A stretch of DNA of 25,704 nt from Desulfarculales bacterium UBA696 (GTDB taxonomy: Bacteria; Desulfobacterota; Syntrophobacteria; Syntrophobacterales; Syntrophobacteraceae), in contig DBMO01000058.1 of the NCBI GenBank assembly GCA_002298995.1, forward strand, positions 1-25,704, read 5' to 3'. Under the pieces are notes generated by a model, which was not told the DNA's origin, did not search any database, and worked only from the letters and a program-made list of their open reading frames with translations. Shown piece after piece: positions 1 through 7,641 of the stretch. The position numbers and the translations under genes are program-made. Position 1 is the stretch's first letter; each line of letters opens with the position of its first letter.

Positions 1-72
1 GGAGCGGAACCCATCGGTTCAATCTTGAACGCGAACTGGTGTAAACCCTTAAATTCCTCAATTCCTCAATCT

Positions 73-2730
73 CTAAATACCCAAATACGCCTTTGCCTGC
101 CTGTGGATGGCGGGGCTTTTGGATTCGGGCACTTCGCGAACGATCCGCTCCAGGGCAGGTATGGCGATCCGGCGAAGTTCGGGCTTCATAAGCTTGACGT
201 GCTGGAAGGAGTTGAGCATGCGGCCGGCGTTGGTATAGTTTATGGGGGCGAGTTCGATAACGACGTCGGCGATCCAGTTTACGCCATGTTCATTCCAGAT
301 CACCTTGTTGTTGTTTGCCATTGTGAGAAAGAGCGCCCTTGCCCAGGTCGGCTGCGTAATGTCGAAGGTGGGGCGGCGTCTTTCTTTCTCGACGAGGTCG
401 AATACGTCATCGCGTGTCCCGGAGGCAACCACGCGCAGGTAATTTGCGTAGCCGCTAAGGTGCGTGTGCCATTCGCGGTAGGTCTCATCGAGTATTTCGA
501 GCCTTTCCGGGGCCGAACTCCGGTTGAGGGCCGCAAGGGCCGTGACCCTGTCGTTGGCGATTGTTGCGCGGCGGAGGTGGTCGAGGATCAGCGCATGGCT
601 CTCGGTGGTTTCCGCGATTGCGATAAGGTCCAGAAGGACGTGCTTGAGCATCCTTTTTTCGATCCCCGCCGAAATTGTTGCCGCGTCCCAGAGTGTGTAG
701 GTGTCGAGCCCTTCGAAAAGCTCCGTCAGCTCCGAGTGATACAGGTGGTTAACCGAGAGCATGAGCTTTTCACGCGCGCGCACGAGTTCCGGGTACCATG
801 CCCCGTATGCGCGGTCCATGGGCTGCTCGTCGATGCGGAGAAGAAATGCCTTAATTGCCGGAGGGATTTTTTCGTCGGAGAGTATTTGGCCATATATGCC
901 AAGCCATGCGGGATCGATTGGCGCGCCCGGATCGTGCAGGAGTTTTATCCGCTCGACGTCGGTCAGCTTGCGCATGGCATCGACCCGGCAATATGGGTTC
1001 GAGTCCAGCCGTGTTTGAAGGTTGAGGGACTCGAAATTTGCGCCCTCACCGGCGAAGGTCCCGTAGAACGAGTAATCCCGGTTTATCGATGCGAAAGCCG
1101 GGGGCGCGGAAACATTATCGTAGATGAGGCTCGCACTCTTGCCGGAAAGTTCAAAGATCCTTTCGGTTTCCGGAATATCTTCCCCGTTTGCCGCAACCAG
1201 GGCGACCCGGATTGGGATGTGGAAGGGCGGCTTTCCCGGGCCGGCTTCCTGGCTAAAATTTATCCTGTATCGCTTCTTCTCTATGTCGAACTTTGCCGAT
1301 GCACTGACTTTGGGATATCCGATCCGGTAGAGCCACTCTTTTTTGAACTGGGCAAGGGATTTACCGGAGACTTCCTCGAAGCACTGAAAAAACTGGTCCG
1401 TATCGGCGTTGCTGTTCTTATAGCGGGTAAAGTAAAGGGTCTTGCCGGCCTTGAAGTGCTCCTCTCCGAGAATGAGGCGAAGCATCCTGATTACCTCGGC
1501 GGCCTTGACATAAGTCACGCCGTCGATCAGCTCGTCGGGATCGTTAAACCCCTCGCGCACAATCCTGCCGGCATGGCCGGCATCTTCGATCGCAAGCGGC
1601 CCGAGCAGCGGGTTCCTTATGCTGTCGACCTGGTTGAGCCGGACCATCGCCGGGTCGAACACATCGGCCATGAACTGCCGCTCGACGTCCACCGTGTAGG
1701 CCTCGTTTAGCCAGACGTCAAAGGGCGTATCCATCGTCGTTTCGCTCCCGCACTGACTGTGTTCGAATTCGTGTACAATCACCGCGTGGGCGTAGTAGAG
1801 CGACTGGTCGAGGGTGTGTTCGTGGATGAGCGCGGCGTCGGTTACGATGGTCGTGTTCCCGACGTTTTCCATGCCGCCGAAGTTGGAGCGGCTCATGGTG
1901 ATGGTCCGGTACGTATCGCCCGTGTACTCGTAGTCCTGGGTCTTTTTGATCCACAGCACCGATCTTTTGAGGATCTCCATCGGAACTTCCGCCCCCTGGA
2001 CCGATCCCGGCGGGACGAGGTATTCGAGCGAGACGGTGCGGCCGTCGTCGTAGACTGCCTTGTCCCGCAAAACGTCCCAGGTGCCGGCGCAGATGAGAAA
2101 GAGGTAGGGCGCCATCGGGACCGGGTTATTGAAGGTGATGACCTGTCTGTCGGGATTGCCGGGCATTCTCACCGGCACGCCGTCGGGGTTTTTCACCGGA
2201 TCGATATTGCCGTTGCTGATAAGGTGAGTGTGGGCTACGTCGGCCTCGATTGTCGTGGTCATGGTGCACTTGGCCCGGCAGTCGTCGAAAATGGGCATGA
2301 TGCGCTGAAAACCCCATTGCTGGCATTGCGACATGTACTGCTGGGGCGCACCCGGAGGAGTAATATCTTTGTAGATGCCTTCCAGGGTATATTCGTTAGG
2401 GTGGCATATCGTTTTCGTTCGCAGGAAGAACTTTTCGCCGCCGGCGACTTTTCGGGGCAAGAGAACCTCTAGCTTGCTGCGCTTCCTGTGGTATTCATAT
2501 TCGAGGGCCGTGCCGGGGGTTTCCGGACCGGCGCACCATTCGACACAGACGATATCGAGTTCCCCGGCATCCAGTTCGATCCGGTCGAGATCGTGCCGGG
2601 CTGTCATTTCAAGGCAGTTCTCGGCTTCAACCCGGTCCTCGATGAAGTTTATATACATTGTGAGGTGATTCAAGCTTACCGGCAGTTCCCCAAAGTCTTC
2701 GCGCAGATAATTATACTTTTCGTTCGGCAA
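73..2730 (-). CDS. pepN: PepN-like M1 family metallo-aminopeptidase
   Basis: This 885-residue zinc aminopeptidase removes N-terminal amino acids from peptides, presumably in the cytoplasm because no signal peptide is visible. The M1 signatures are seen directly: the exopeptidase motif reads GGMEN (residues 285-289) instead of the usual GAMEN. The zinc site is H320-E321-F-E-H324, followed 19 residues later by the third ligand E343 in WLNEAY. A DUF3458-type beta-sandwich (about 475-555, ending near an INRDYSF segment) and a long helical C-terminal half follow, and length and order match PepN. The start is TTG at 2730, supported by GGGAGG six bases upstream. The gene is divergent from the DUF169 gene and appears monocistronic. 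The very long plus-strand reading frames over this gene are treated as antisense shadows. Family is certain; PepN orthology rather than another M1 branch is likely. Confidence 0.93.
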   Translation of the reverse strand: MPNEKYNYLREDFGELPVSLNHLTMYINFIEDRVEAENCLEMTARHDLDRIELDAGELDIVCVEWCAGPETPGTALEYEYHRKRSKLEVLLPRKVAGGEKFFLRTKTICHPNEYTLEGIYKDITPPGAPQQYMSQCQQWGFQRIMPIFDDCRAKCTMTTTIEADVAHTHLISNGNIDPVKNPDGVPVRMPGNPDRQVITFNNPVPMAPYLFLICAGTWDVLRDKAVYDDGRTVSLEYLVPPGSVQGAEVPMEILKRSVLWIKKTQDYEYTGDTYRTITMSRSNFGGMENVGNTTIVTDAALIHEHTLDQSLYYAHAVIVHEFEHSQCGSETTMDTPFDVWLNEAYTVDVERQFMADVFDPAMVRLNQVDSIRNPLLGPLAIEDAGHAGRIVREGFNDPDELIDGVTYVKAAEVIRMLRLILGEEHFKAGKTLYFTRYKNSNADTDQFFQCFEEVSGKSLAQFKKEWLYRIGYPKVSASAKFDIEKKRYRINFSQEAGPGKPPFHIPIRVALVAANGEDIPETERIFELSGKSASLIYDNVSAPPAFASINRDYSFYGTFAGEGANFESLNLQTRLDSNPYCRVDAMRKLTDVERIKLLHDPGAPIDPAWLGIYGQILSDEKIPPAIKAFLLRIDEQPMDRAYGAWYPELVRAREKLMLSVNHLYHSELTELFEGLDTYTLWDAATISAGIEKRMLKHVLLDLIAIAETTESHALILDHLRRATIANDRVTALAALNRSSAPERLEILDETYREWHTHLSGYANYLRVVASGTRDDVFDLVEKERRRPTFDITQPTWARALFLTMANNNKVIWNEHGVNWIADVVIELAPINYTNAGRMLNSFQHVKLMKPELRRIAIPALERIVREVPESKSPAIHRQAKAYLGI

Positions 2731-3050
2731 GACGGACCTCCCAAGTGGAGTAAAGGAGTGCGGTTTATAATTGCATGCTCGGTGAAGGAGCTAAAATGCA
2801 TTCATCCCGCAACCGGTTTTGACACGGGCATGCGGCTGGATGCGGCAAAATTCGGACAATTACACAAATAAGAACTAATTGCAGATTTTTCCGCACGCAA
2901 GACTTGATATTTTTCATTTTTCCATGGCAGGTGCTGCCTTCATGAAAGAATTTCAATCGCCGCCGGAGCTGATACTTGACAAGCGCGTGCCTTTTACGCC
3001 ATCCGACTTAGGAAGAGAACAACGACACCCTGGAGGAAAGGAGCTTTGTT
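2731..3050. other. Divergent intergenic region between the M1 peptidase and DUF169 genes
   Basis: These 320 bases hold the upstream regions of two divergent genes. On the minus strand an AT-rich TATAAA-like box lies about 35 bases before the peptidase TTG but has no recognisable -35 partner. On the plus strand a perfect TTGACA (2976-2981) has no acceptable -10 box at 15-19 bases. A purine-rich AAAGGAG (3037-3043) serves the DUF169 ATG. A small GGCAG-GTG-CTGCC hairpin lies at 2926-2938. I see no convincing gene here. Confidence 0.5.
2737..2742 (-). promoter_or_regulatory. Shine-Dalgarno site fixing the TTG start of the M1 peptidase
   Basis: Read on the minus strand this is GGGAGG, six bases before the TTG at 2730. 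No ATG or GTG with a comparable site lies in frame nearby, so the TTG start is preferred. Confidence 0.6.
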
Positions 3051-3878
3051 ATGGGCAACGATAATCGTTTGGGCGGATTTTTGGATGCCTTGGGAAACCC
3101 GGAGGAACCTTTCGGTATGTACTACACGGATACCGAGCCCGCGGAAGGGTTCGTCCCGAAGGAGGGACTGCAGGTTTCATACGAGATGGAAAAAAAGGGC
3201 GAAATCGATTTTTCGAAGCTTTTTGCCAACTGGTCATGCGTTATAGGCAATATCTGGCTCGCCCGCAGGAAGAGGAGCGTTGCCTATTTCGATGCATCGC
3301 GGTTCGGCTGCGTTGGAGGGTCGTTCTATCTCGGGTTTCATAAGCCGCAGCTCGATTTCATCAGCTACTATGTTTCGACGGGCATTCCCGGCCAAATGCA
3401 CGGCGAGCGCTACCTCGCCTCTCCCGAGGTGACGCGGCGCTTTTTTACTGAGATCGACCCGAGACCGGCCCCGGCAAGATTTTGCGTCTTCAAGCCGGTT
3501 AGCCAATTTTCCGGGGGCGAGGTCCCGGAAGTCGTGACGTTTTTTGCCCGTGGTGAAGTAATGAGCGGCCTTTGTGTACTGGCCTCGTTCGTTACCGACG
3601 ATTTCGAGGCCGTGGCCTCGCCGTTCGGCGCGGGATGCAGCTACCTGGTCAGCTGGCCCCTGCGCTACCTCGCGCAAGGCAAGCTGAAAGCGGTCCTTGG
3701 CGGATGGGACATATCGGATCGCAAGTTCATGAAAACAGACGAGATGACCCTTTCGGTGCCCTGGGAGTTGTACAACCGCTTCCTGGACCGCTGGGAAGAA
3801 TCGTTTCTAACGACCGAAACATGGGCGGGAGTGAAAAAGAAAATCGCAAAGAGCAAAGAGGCGTGGCGGGAGGCTTGA
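3051..3878 (+). CDS. DUF169 family protein
   Basis: This 275-residue soluble protein belongs to the DUF169 (COG2043) family, whose biochemical role is not established. Family members are common in anaerobic bacteria and archaea. The recognisable features are the GC-x-GG segment near residue 85 (preceded by AYFDASRF), the central PVSQF stretch, and the conserved FGAGC segment near residue 190. There is no signal peptide or transmembrane segment. The ATG at 3051 has AAAGGAG seven bases upstream. The gene stands alone: the neighbour upstream is divergent and downstream lies a repeat cluster. Its stop codon is embedded in the first unit of a 19-bp tandem repeat, so the repeat has invaded or grown out of the 3' end of this gene. 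The family call is firm; no specific function can be given. Confidence 0.85.
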   Translation: MGNDNRLGGFLDALGNPEEPFGMYYTDTEPAEGFVPKEGLQVSYEMEKKGEIDFSKLFANWSCVIGNIWLARRKRSVAYFDASRFGCVGGSFYLGFHKPQLDFISYYVSTGIPGQMHGERYLASPEVTRRFFTEIDPRPAPARFCVFKPVSQFSGGEVPEVVTFFARGEVMSGLCVLASFVTDDFEAVASPFGAGCSYLVSWPLRYLAQGKLKAVLGGWDISDRKFMKTDEMTLSVPWELYNRFLDRWEESFLTTETWAGVKKKIAKSKEAWREA

Positions 3879-3953
3879 GGCTTTGATGAGGGCTTGAGGC
3901 TTTGATGAGAGAATGAGGCTCTGGGGAGGGATTGAGGCTCTGGGGAGGGATTG
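3872..3953 (+). repeat. 19-bp tandem repeat, about 4.3 units, overlapping the DUF169 stop
   Basis: Four head-to-tail units occur at 3872-3890, 3891-3909, 3910-3928 and 3929-3947, followed by a 6-base partial. Units 1 and 2 are identical (GGCTTGAGGCTTTGATGAG). Units 3 and 4 share the core TGAGGCTCTGGGGAG. The DUF169 TGA (3876-3878) lies in unit 1. Confidence 0.9.
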
Positions 3954-3989
3954 CTTTACGGCGATCCCTTCCTCGGGTTGCGGCAATCA

Positions 3990-4020
3990 CCGTTGTGGGG
4001 TGGTCTCCCGACCGCCCCAC
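3990..4020 (+). repeat. Inverted single copy of the 21-bp repeat forming a hairpin
   Basis: The stretch 3990-4009 (CCGTTGTGGGGTGGTCTCCC) resembles the reverse complement of the 21-bp unit arrayed at 4188-4334. Its GTGGGG-T-GGTC arm (from 3995) pairs with GACC-G-CCCCAC (to 4020), giving a stem of about 10 bp with a G-U pair. No T-run follows, so a classical Rho-independent terminator is unlikely, although it lies 3' of the DUF169 gene. Confidence 0.7.
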
Positions 4021-4025
4021 GGCTT

Positions 4026-4170
4026 CGACCGAAGGTCTCCAATCCTTTCTGTATCTGTCTAGGGTCCGGAATCGTATCATTTTTCCGCGATGGCATGACT
4101 GAAACTGAGCAGGGGTCGGGTAGGACTCAATATTTCACAGTGCCCGGGATTTTTGGGAGACCTTCGGTCG
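4026..4170. repeat. Perfect 15-bp inverted repeat flanking about 115 bp
   Basis: CGACCGAAGGTCTCC at 4026-4040 is the exact reverse complement of GGAGACCTTCGGTCG at 4156-4170. The enclosed DNA has no plausible gene. The arms share the GGAGACCTT core with the tandem units to the right, so the whole 3990-4334 block looks like one composite repeat element. Confidence 0.8.
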
Positions 4171-4187
4171 ATGCGGCCGGCAAGGTC

Positions 4188-4334
4188 GGGAGACCTTGCC
4201 ACAACGGAGGGAGACCTTGCCACAACGGAGGGAGACCTTGCCACAACGGAGGGAGACCTTGCCACAAGGGAGGGAAGACCTTGCCACAACGGAGGGGAGA
4301 CCTTGCCACAACGGAGGTGCCTTGCCGCAACCGA
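4188..4334 (+). repeat. 21-22-bp tandem repeat array, six full units plus a degenerate seventh
   Basis: Units GGGAGACCTTGCCACAACGGA begin at 4188, 4209, 4230, 4251, 4272 and 4294. The fourth has a C-to-G change, the fifth and sixth each carry one extra base, and a degenerate copy runs 4316-4334. Units are contiguous without spacers, so this is not a CRISPR array. The 21-base period keeps several frames open, producing low-complexity translations that I do not regard as genes. Confidence 0.92.
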
Positions 4335-4381
4335 GCACTCCCACGAGGGGCCAGGCCACTCACCGGAAGTTAGCTCCATAG

Positions 4382-4927
4382 TCAAAAAAAGAGATATCGG
4401 GGAATTTGCCCTAAATAGCGGTCGAAAGACTCCTCGTATTTTGACCGGCAGGCTCGTTCTTCCGCCAAAATCATGAAATGCTGCATCCAAACCATCGCCA
4501 AAAGGTAGCCGGTGAGCAAAAGGCAGGCAGTAGATAAGCATATTGCGGCAAACACGGCCGTGGCGGCAACGTACATGGGATTCCGGGACCATCGATACGG
4601 ACCGGCGATAAATTGTTCATCGGGGGGAGTTTTGATGATGACCCTCAACGATGCGGCACAAAGCACCATCCCAAATGCATAGAGTAGAATGCCTGGAAAA
4701 ATCAGTACCGCGCTGGAAGTAAAAGGGACCCAGAAGGTAGCTATCAAAAAGGGATATGGCGATAAGGACGCCATGATAGTTACAATTTTTTCCTTCCGGG
4801 TATATCCCGCCATGTCCGACATTCTGGCGATCACATCTTTTTTGAATCCAACCATGAACATCAAAAGAGCGAGGAACGGTACGGCCATAAGCCATGCATT
4901 CCATAGGCCCGGTTCTAATCCCGCCAT
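4382..4927 (-). CDS. Membrane methyltransferase of the ICMT/PEMT (isoprenylcysteine carboxyl methyltransferase) family
   Basis: This 181-residue integral membrane protein is predicted to transfer a methyl group from S-adenosylmethionine to a lipid or membrane-associated acceptor. Hydrophobic segments lie near residues 10-27, 48-67, 72-95 and 120-150. The C-terminal signature of the family is clear: GPYRWSRNPMY (109-119) and the paired glutamates of AEERACRSKY (155-164), which form the SAM site in this fold. The ATG at 4927 has AGGAG six bases upstream. It lies 62 bp downstream of the DUF523-DUF1722 gene on the same strand, and co-transcription is possible. Substrate is unknown; bacterial members range from phospholipid N-methyltransferases to uncharacterised proteins. 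The family call is strong, the reaction only inferred. Confidence 0.82.
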   Translation of the reverse strand: MAGLEPGLWNAWLMAVPFLALLMFMVGFKKDVIARMSDMAGYTRKEKIVTIMASLSPYPFLIATFWVPFTSSAVLIFPGILLYAFGMVLCAASLRVIIKTPPDEQFIAGPYRWSRNPMYVAATAVFAAICLSTACLLLTGYLLAMVWMQHFMILAEERACRSKYEESFDRYLGQIPRYLFF

Positions 4928-4989
4928 CTCGTTCTCCTGCTCTTTTTACGTTTAATATGAGCCTGATGCTCTCAAAGTTTACACTTCAA

Positions 4990-5937
4990 TCAGGCGTGGT
5001 TTCTCAATTTCAGCTCTAGTGGGTGCGGGTTCAGGTAATACTGCATCTCCAAGTAGTGCTGGCCGTATTTCCTGACGTAGTGATTTACCAGGGTGATGGG
5101 GACTATCAGCGGCACGTGTCCGTCATGATAGTCCTTTATCAGGTCGGCTAGTTCCTGCTTCTCGTCAGAGGAAAGGTCCTTTTTAAAGTATCCCGCCAGG
5201 TGCTGAAGAACATTGGCATTCTTGCCGGGGGTTGCCTTAAGCCTTAGCGCCTCCGCAAGCGATGTCTGGTACTGTTCGAAAAGAACTGATTCCTCGATGC
5301 TCTTTCCGCCAGCCACGAGCTTTCCCATCCGCGTATAATGCCTGGGGCTGTGAGCCATGATGAGGAGTTTGTGCCTCGTGTGGAAATCGACCAGGCCCCC
5401 GAGCGTCAGTCCCTGCCTCGCCATATCTTGCCAGCGGCTATGGACGAAGATCCTCTCGATGAAATTTTCTCTGATCGAGAGGTCGTTTAACCGGCCCTCG
5501 TCTTCCACCGGCAAAAGAGGGAAATGTTCCATGAAGGCGCGTGCAAAAAGGCCGGTCCCGATTTTGCGCGGGACACCGTTTTTGTCATAGACCCTGATTC
5601 GCTGCATTCCGCTGCTCGGGGAATTGCTTTTGAAAATGAAGCCGCAGAGGCCTTCTTTTTCGAGTTCGCGAACGCGCTTTTTTGCCCACCCGGTCATCCG
5701 GTCGGTAAGGTCTTGATGAGTCTTGCTGGTGACGAGGCGCGGCGCTGCCGTATCGCCCTCGAGATGCATGGATTCGCGGGGAACAGGGAGCCCGATCTCG
5801 ACTTCGGGGCAGACAGGGACATATTCGACAAAACGCCCCAGAAGATCCGTCAGGTAGCGGTCAAGCTTGTGGCCTCCGTCATAGCGCACGGATTCTCCAA
5901 GCAGGCATGAGCTGATGCCCAGCCTGATTTTCTCCAT
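4990..5937 (-). CDS. DUF523-DUF1722 fusion protein (TudS-like desulfidase domain plus YbgA-like domain)
   Basis: The 315-residue protein joins an N-terminal DUF523 domain (about 4-145) to a C-terminal DUF1722 domain (about 185-305). DUF523 includes TudS, a [4Fe-4S] enzyme that removes sulfur from 2-thiouracil. Three cysteines suit that cluster: C11 in SSCLLG, C43 in PVCPEVEIG and C98 in GLCGFIFKSNSPSSG. The DUF1722 part shows its RHKLLIMAHSP and YLNPHPLEL segments; its role is unknown. A GTG (5940) and an ATG (5937) are adjacent; GGAGG lies three bases before the GTG and six before the ATG, so the ATG is chosen. It precedes the membrane methyltransferase gene by 62 bp. Thio-nucleobase desulfidase activity is an inference from the family; the domain architecture is clear. 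Confidence 0.85.
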   Translation of the reverse strand: MEKIRLGISSCLLGESVRYDGGHKLDRYLTDLLGRFVEYVPVCPEVEIGLPVPRESMHLEGDTAAPRLVTSKTHQDLTDRMTGWAKKRVRELEKEGLCGFIFKSNSPSSGMQRIRVYDKNGVPRKIGTGLFARAFMEHFPLLPVEDEGRLNDLSIRENFIERIFVHSRWQDMARQGLTLGGLVDFHTRHKLLIMAHSPRHYTRMGKLVAGGKSIEESVLFEQYQTSLAEALRLKATPGKNANVLQHLAGYFKKDLSSDEKQELADLIKDYHDGHVPLIVPITLVNHYVRKYGQHYLEMQYYLNPHPLELKLRNHA

Positions 5938-6401
5938 CACGTACCTCCGGTCGATTTGGAAAATCTTCGCTCAAAAAAATCTATTTTACATTCTTTTTCG
6001 GCTTTCAAACTCCTTAATTTTGTTGCATTCAAGATGGCCGTTGGCTGCGTCAACAGGGATTGCTCTTTCATGATTTCAACTTCGCATAAATTATGCGGAG
6101 CCCAGTGGCAAGCGGCGGACCATCTTTACAATCGAGCTGTAAACTTTCTCCCCTCCTGCTTCGTCAAAAACGTTAAAAGGCGTGAAGCATCCGGTTGCGG
6201 GAGCACGGATTTCAACACGCAAGGACAGTTTGCCGGTTTTGCATGGCCGTGGCGGGCGAAGTTTTATTAGGGGCAGAATTTCGGCTGAAAAATAGAAAAA
6301 TAATTTGATAGTCGTTGTTGTGAAGGCATGCAAATGCTATTCATTGCAGAACGAACCCGAAACAATCCGGTGCCTTCTTTTTTTACGAGGAGTTGAAACA
6401 A
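5938..6401. other. 464-bp divergent intergenic region with a 15-bp palindrome
   Basis: This AT-richer stretch separates the minus-strand DUF523 gene from the plus-strand lipoprotein gene. It carries the minus-strand GGAGG for the DUF523 gene and, at 6083-6097, a perfect palindrome (CGCATAA-A-TTATGCG) that could be an operator. GAGGAG at 6387-6392 is the lipoprotein ribosome binding site. I find no convincing sigma-70 promoter and no believable gene. Confidence 0.5.
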
Positions 6402-7031
6402 ATGATTACCCTGGGGCGAACGTGCAGACTGTTGGCCGCCGTTGTTGCAGCGGTGTTTCTGAGTGGCTGTGTAGCGGGACCCACCGGCCATTATTACAGC
6501 GTGAGTGAGCCCGACTACCAGCAGGGAGCCACCTACCTCGCTGTCGGCCAGACGGACCGCGCGTTCGTGTTGCGAGTGGCGGACCGGACGCCATTCGGCC
6601 TGGGGCAGCTGCCGCAGGCAAGAAGCACGCTCTATCAGAAGGGCTATGATATGGTGGGGCGCGAAAGGGAAGCCGATTTCGAGCTGGACGTATCCTTTTT
6701 CGCATCCGCCAGGGATAATCCCGAACAGAGGGCCGGAAACACCTTGGGCGGAGCGCTCCTTGGAGCGGCAACCGGAGCGCTGATCGGCGGGGCCCTTGGC
6801 TCTCCCGCGAGGGGGGCGGCGATTGGCGCTGGAAGCGGCGCATTCCTTGGCCTTGTGGCGCCGGCCGGAGCAACCGTGGTGCAGATCGACATCAGGACGC
6901 GAAGCTTCCGCGACGGCACGACCTCCTACAAGACGTCCCTTGTGGACCTGGCTCACGTACCGCCTTACGACGTCCAGCGCGTGATCGATATGCAGGTTTC
7001 GAGGCTGCTTGAGACCTTGCCGAGCAGATAA
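6402..7031 (+). CDS. Outer-membrane-type lipoprotein with glycine zipper
   Basis: This 209-residue predicted lipoprotein has an N-terminal signal (residues 3-22, with an RTCR positive segment) ending in the lipobox L20-S21-G22-C23. A glycine-zipper segment (about 115-150, with repeated GxxxG such as GGALLGAATGALIGG) should insert in or associate with a membrane. The flanking parts show no domain I recognise; in layout it recalls TraT-like and other glycine-zipper lipoproteins. The ATG at 6402 is preferred over an in-frame TTG at 6393 because GAGGAG (6387-6392) sits nine bases before the ATG and directly abuts the TTG. It has no same-strand neighbour and is convergent with queF. Lipoprotein status is well supported; function unknown. 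Confidence 0.8.
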   Translation: MITLGRTCRLLAAVVAAVFLSGCVAGPTGHYYSVSEPDYQQGATYLAVGQTDRAFVLRVADRTPFGLGQLPQARSTLYQKGYDMVGREREADFELDVSFFASARDNPEQRAGNTLGGALLGAATGALIGGALGSPARGAAIGAGSGAFLGLVAPAGATVVQIDIRTRSFRDGTTSYKTSLVDLAHVPPYDVQRVIDMQVSRLLETLPSR

Positions 7032-7042
7032 TTTCCCGCCGG

Positions 7043-7081
7043 GTTCGGCGGCGCCGTGACTAATTCCGTCGCCGCCGGAAC
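7043..7081. terminator. Possible bidirectional terminator between the lipoprotein gene and queF
   Basis: GTTCGGCGGCG (7043-7053) pairs with CGCCGCCGGAAC (7070-7081) with a single bulge, around a 16-base loop. The position, 12 bases after the lipoprotein stop and between convergent genes, fits a terminator. The lack of a T-run on either side lowers confidence. Confidence 0.4.
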
Positions 7082-7158
7082 ACCCTGAAATCCCACCGTG
7101 TCCCGGCGCTGTCCACGAGGAAGCATCCGGCGAAAAAAGAGCAAACGAAAGCAGGTCC

Positions 7159-7620
7159 TTATTCCCGGCCGCTGGTGTAGTCCGTTTTATTGAGGGGTAA
7201 GATAGTACACCCCGCGGGCAGGGTCCCGGTTTCGATTACCACGTCTATGGTTATGCCGCCGCGAGCGTTCCAGAGTCCGGTTACGCGGATGAATTTCGGC
7301 GCCATTGCTTCCTTCAGGCGGTTGTGGATATAGACGGTGCAATCTTCGTGAAAAGTTCCGTGATTACGAAAACTTCCCAGAAAGAGCTTAAACGATTTGC
7401 TCTCGACCAGGCGCTCGCCCGGGACGTAATCGACGACTATTTTTGCAAAATCGGGCTGGCCGGTTATCGGGCACATAGTGGTGAATTCGGGGGCAGTCAG
7501 CCGGACCACGTAATCGCATCCGGGATTATTGTTGGGAAAAGTTTCGAGAATTGCTTTTTCGGGCGACTTCGGAATTCGGGCCTTTTTGCCAAGCTGCGTC
7601 AGGTCTGTTTGATCAGTCAT
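7159..7620 (-). CDS. queF: NADPH-dependent 7-cyano-7-deazaguanine reductase (preQ0 reductase)
   Basis: QueF reduces the nitrile of preQ0 to the aminomethyl group of preQ1, the base inserted into tRNA on the way to queuosine. At 153 residues it is the short unimodular type related to GTP cyclohydrolase I. The catalytic residues are visible: C50 (TTMCPITGQPDF), D57, the NADPH-binding ESKSFKLFLGSFRNH segment (73-87) and H91-E92. The ATG at 7620 has only a weak upstream GGAA, and the gene begins 21 bp after the queC stop, so it is very probably co-transcribed with and translationally dependent on queC. The two genes catalyse consecutive steps. QueD and QueE, needed earlier in the pathway, are not in this window. 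Confidence 0.96.
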   Translation of the reverse strand: MTDQTDLTQLGKKARIPKSPEKAILETFPNNNPGCDYVVRLTAPEFTTMCPITGQPDFAKIVVDYVPGERLVESKSFKLFLGSFRNHGTFHEDCTVYIHNRLKEAMAPKFIRVTGLWNARGGITIDVVIETGTLPAGCTILPLNKTDYTSGRE

Positions 7621-7641
7621 TTTCGTTCCGTTTACTCGATT

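Noticed and set aside
25..2472. Very long plus-strand reading frames (561 and 237 codons) opposite the M1 peptidase gene
   Set aside because: They lie antisense to a clear 885-residue M1 aminopeptidase, have no recognisable domain and arise from the codon bias of the real gene.
2976..2981. Perfect TTGACA upstream of the DUF169 gene taken as a -35 box
   Set aside because: No acceptable -10 hexamer occurs at 15-19 bases, so a promoter here is not supported.
4188..4334. Possible CRISPR array
   Set aside because: Units are contiguous 21-22-mers with no unique spacers and no cas genes in the window.
4127..4381. Reading frames through the 21-bp array on both strands
   Set aside because: A period divisible by three keeps frames open automatically; the translations are simple repeats without a ribosome binding site or conserved context.
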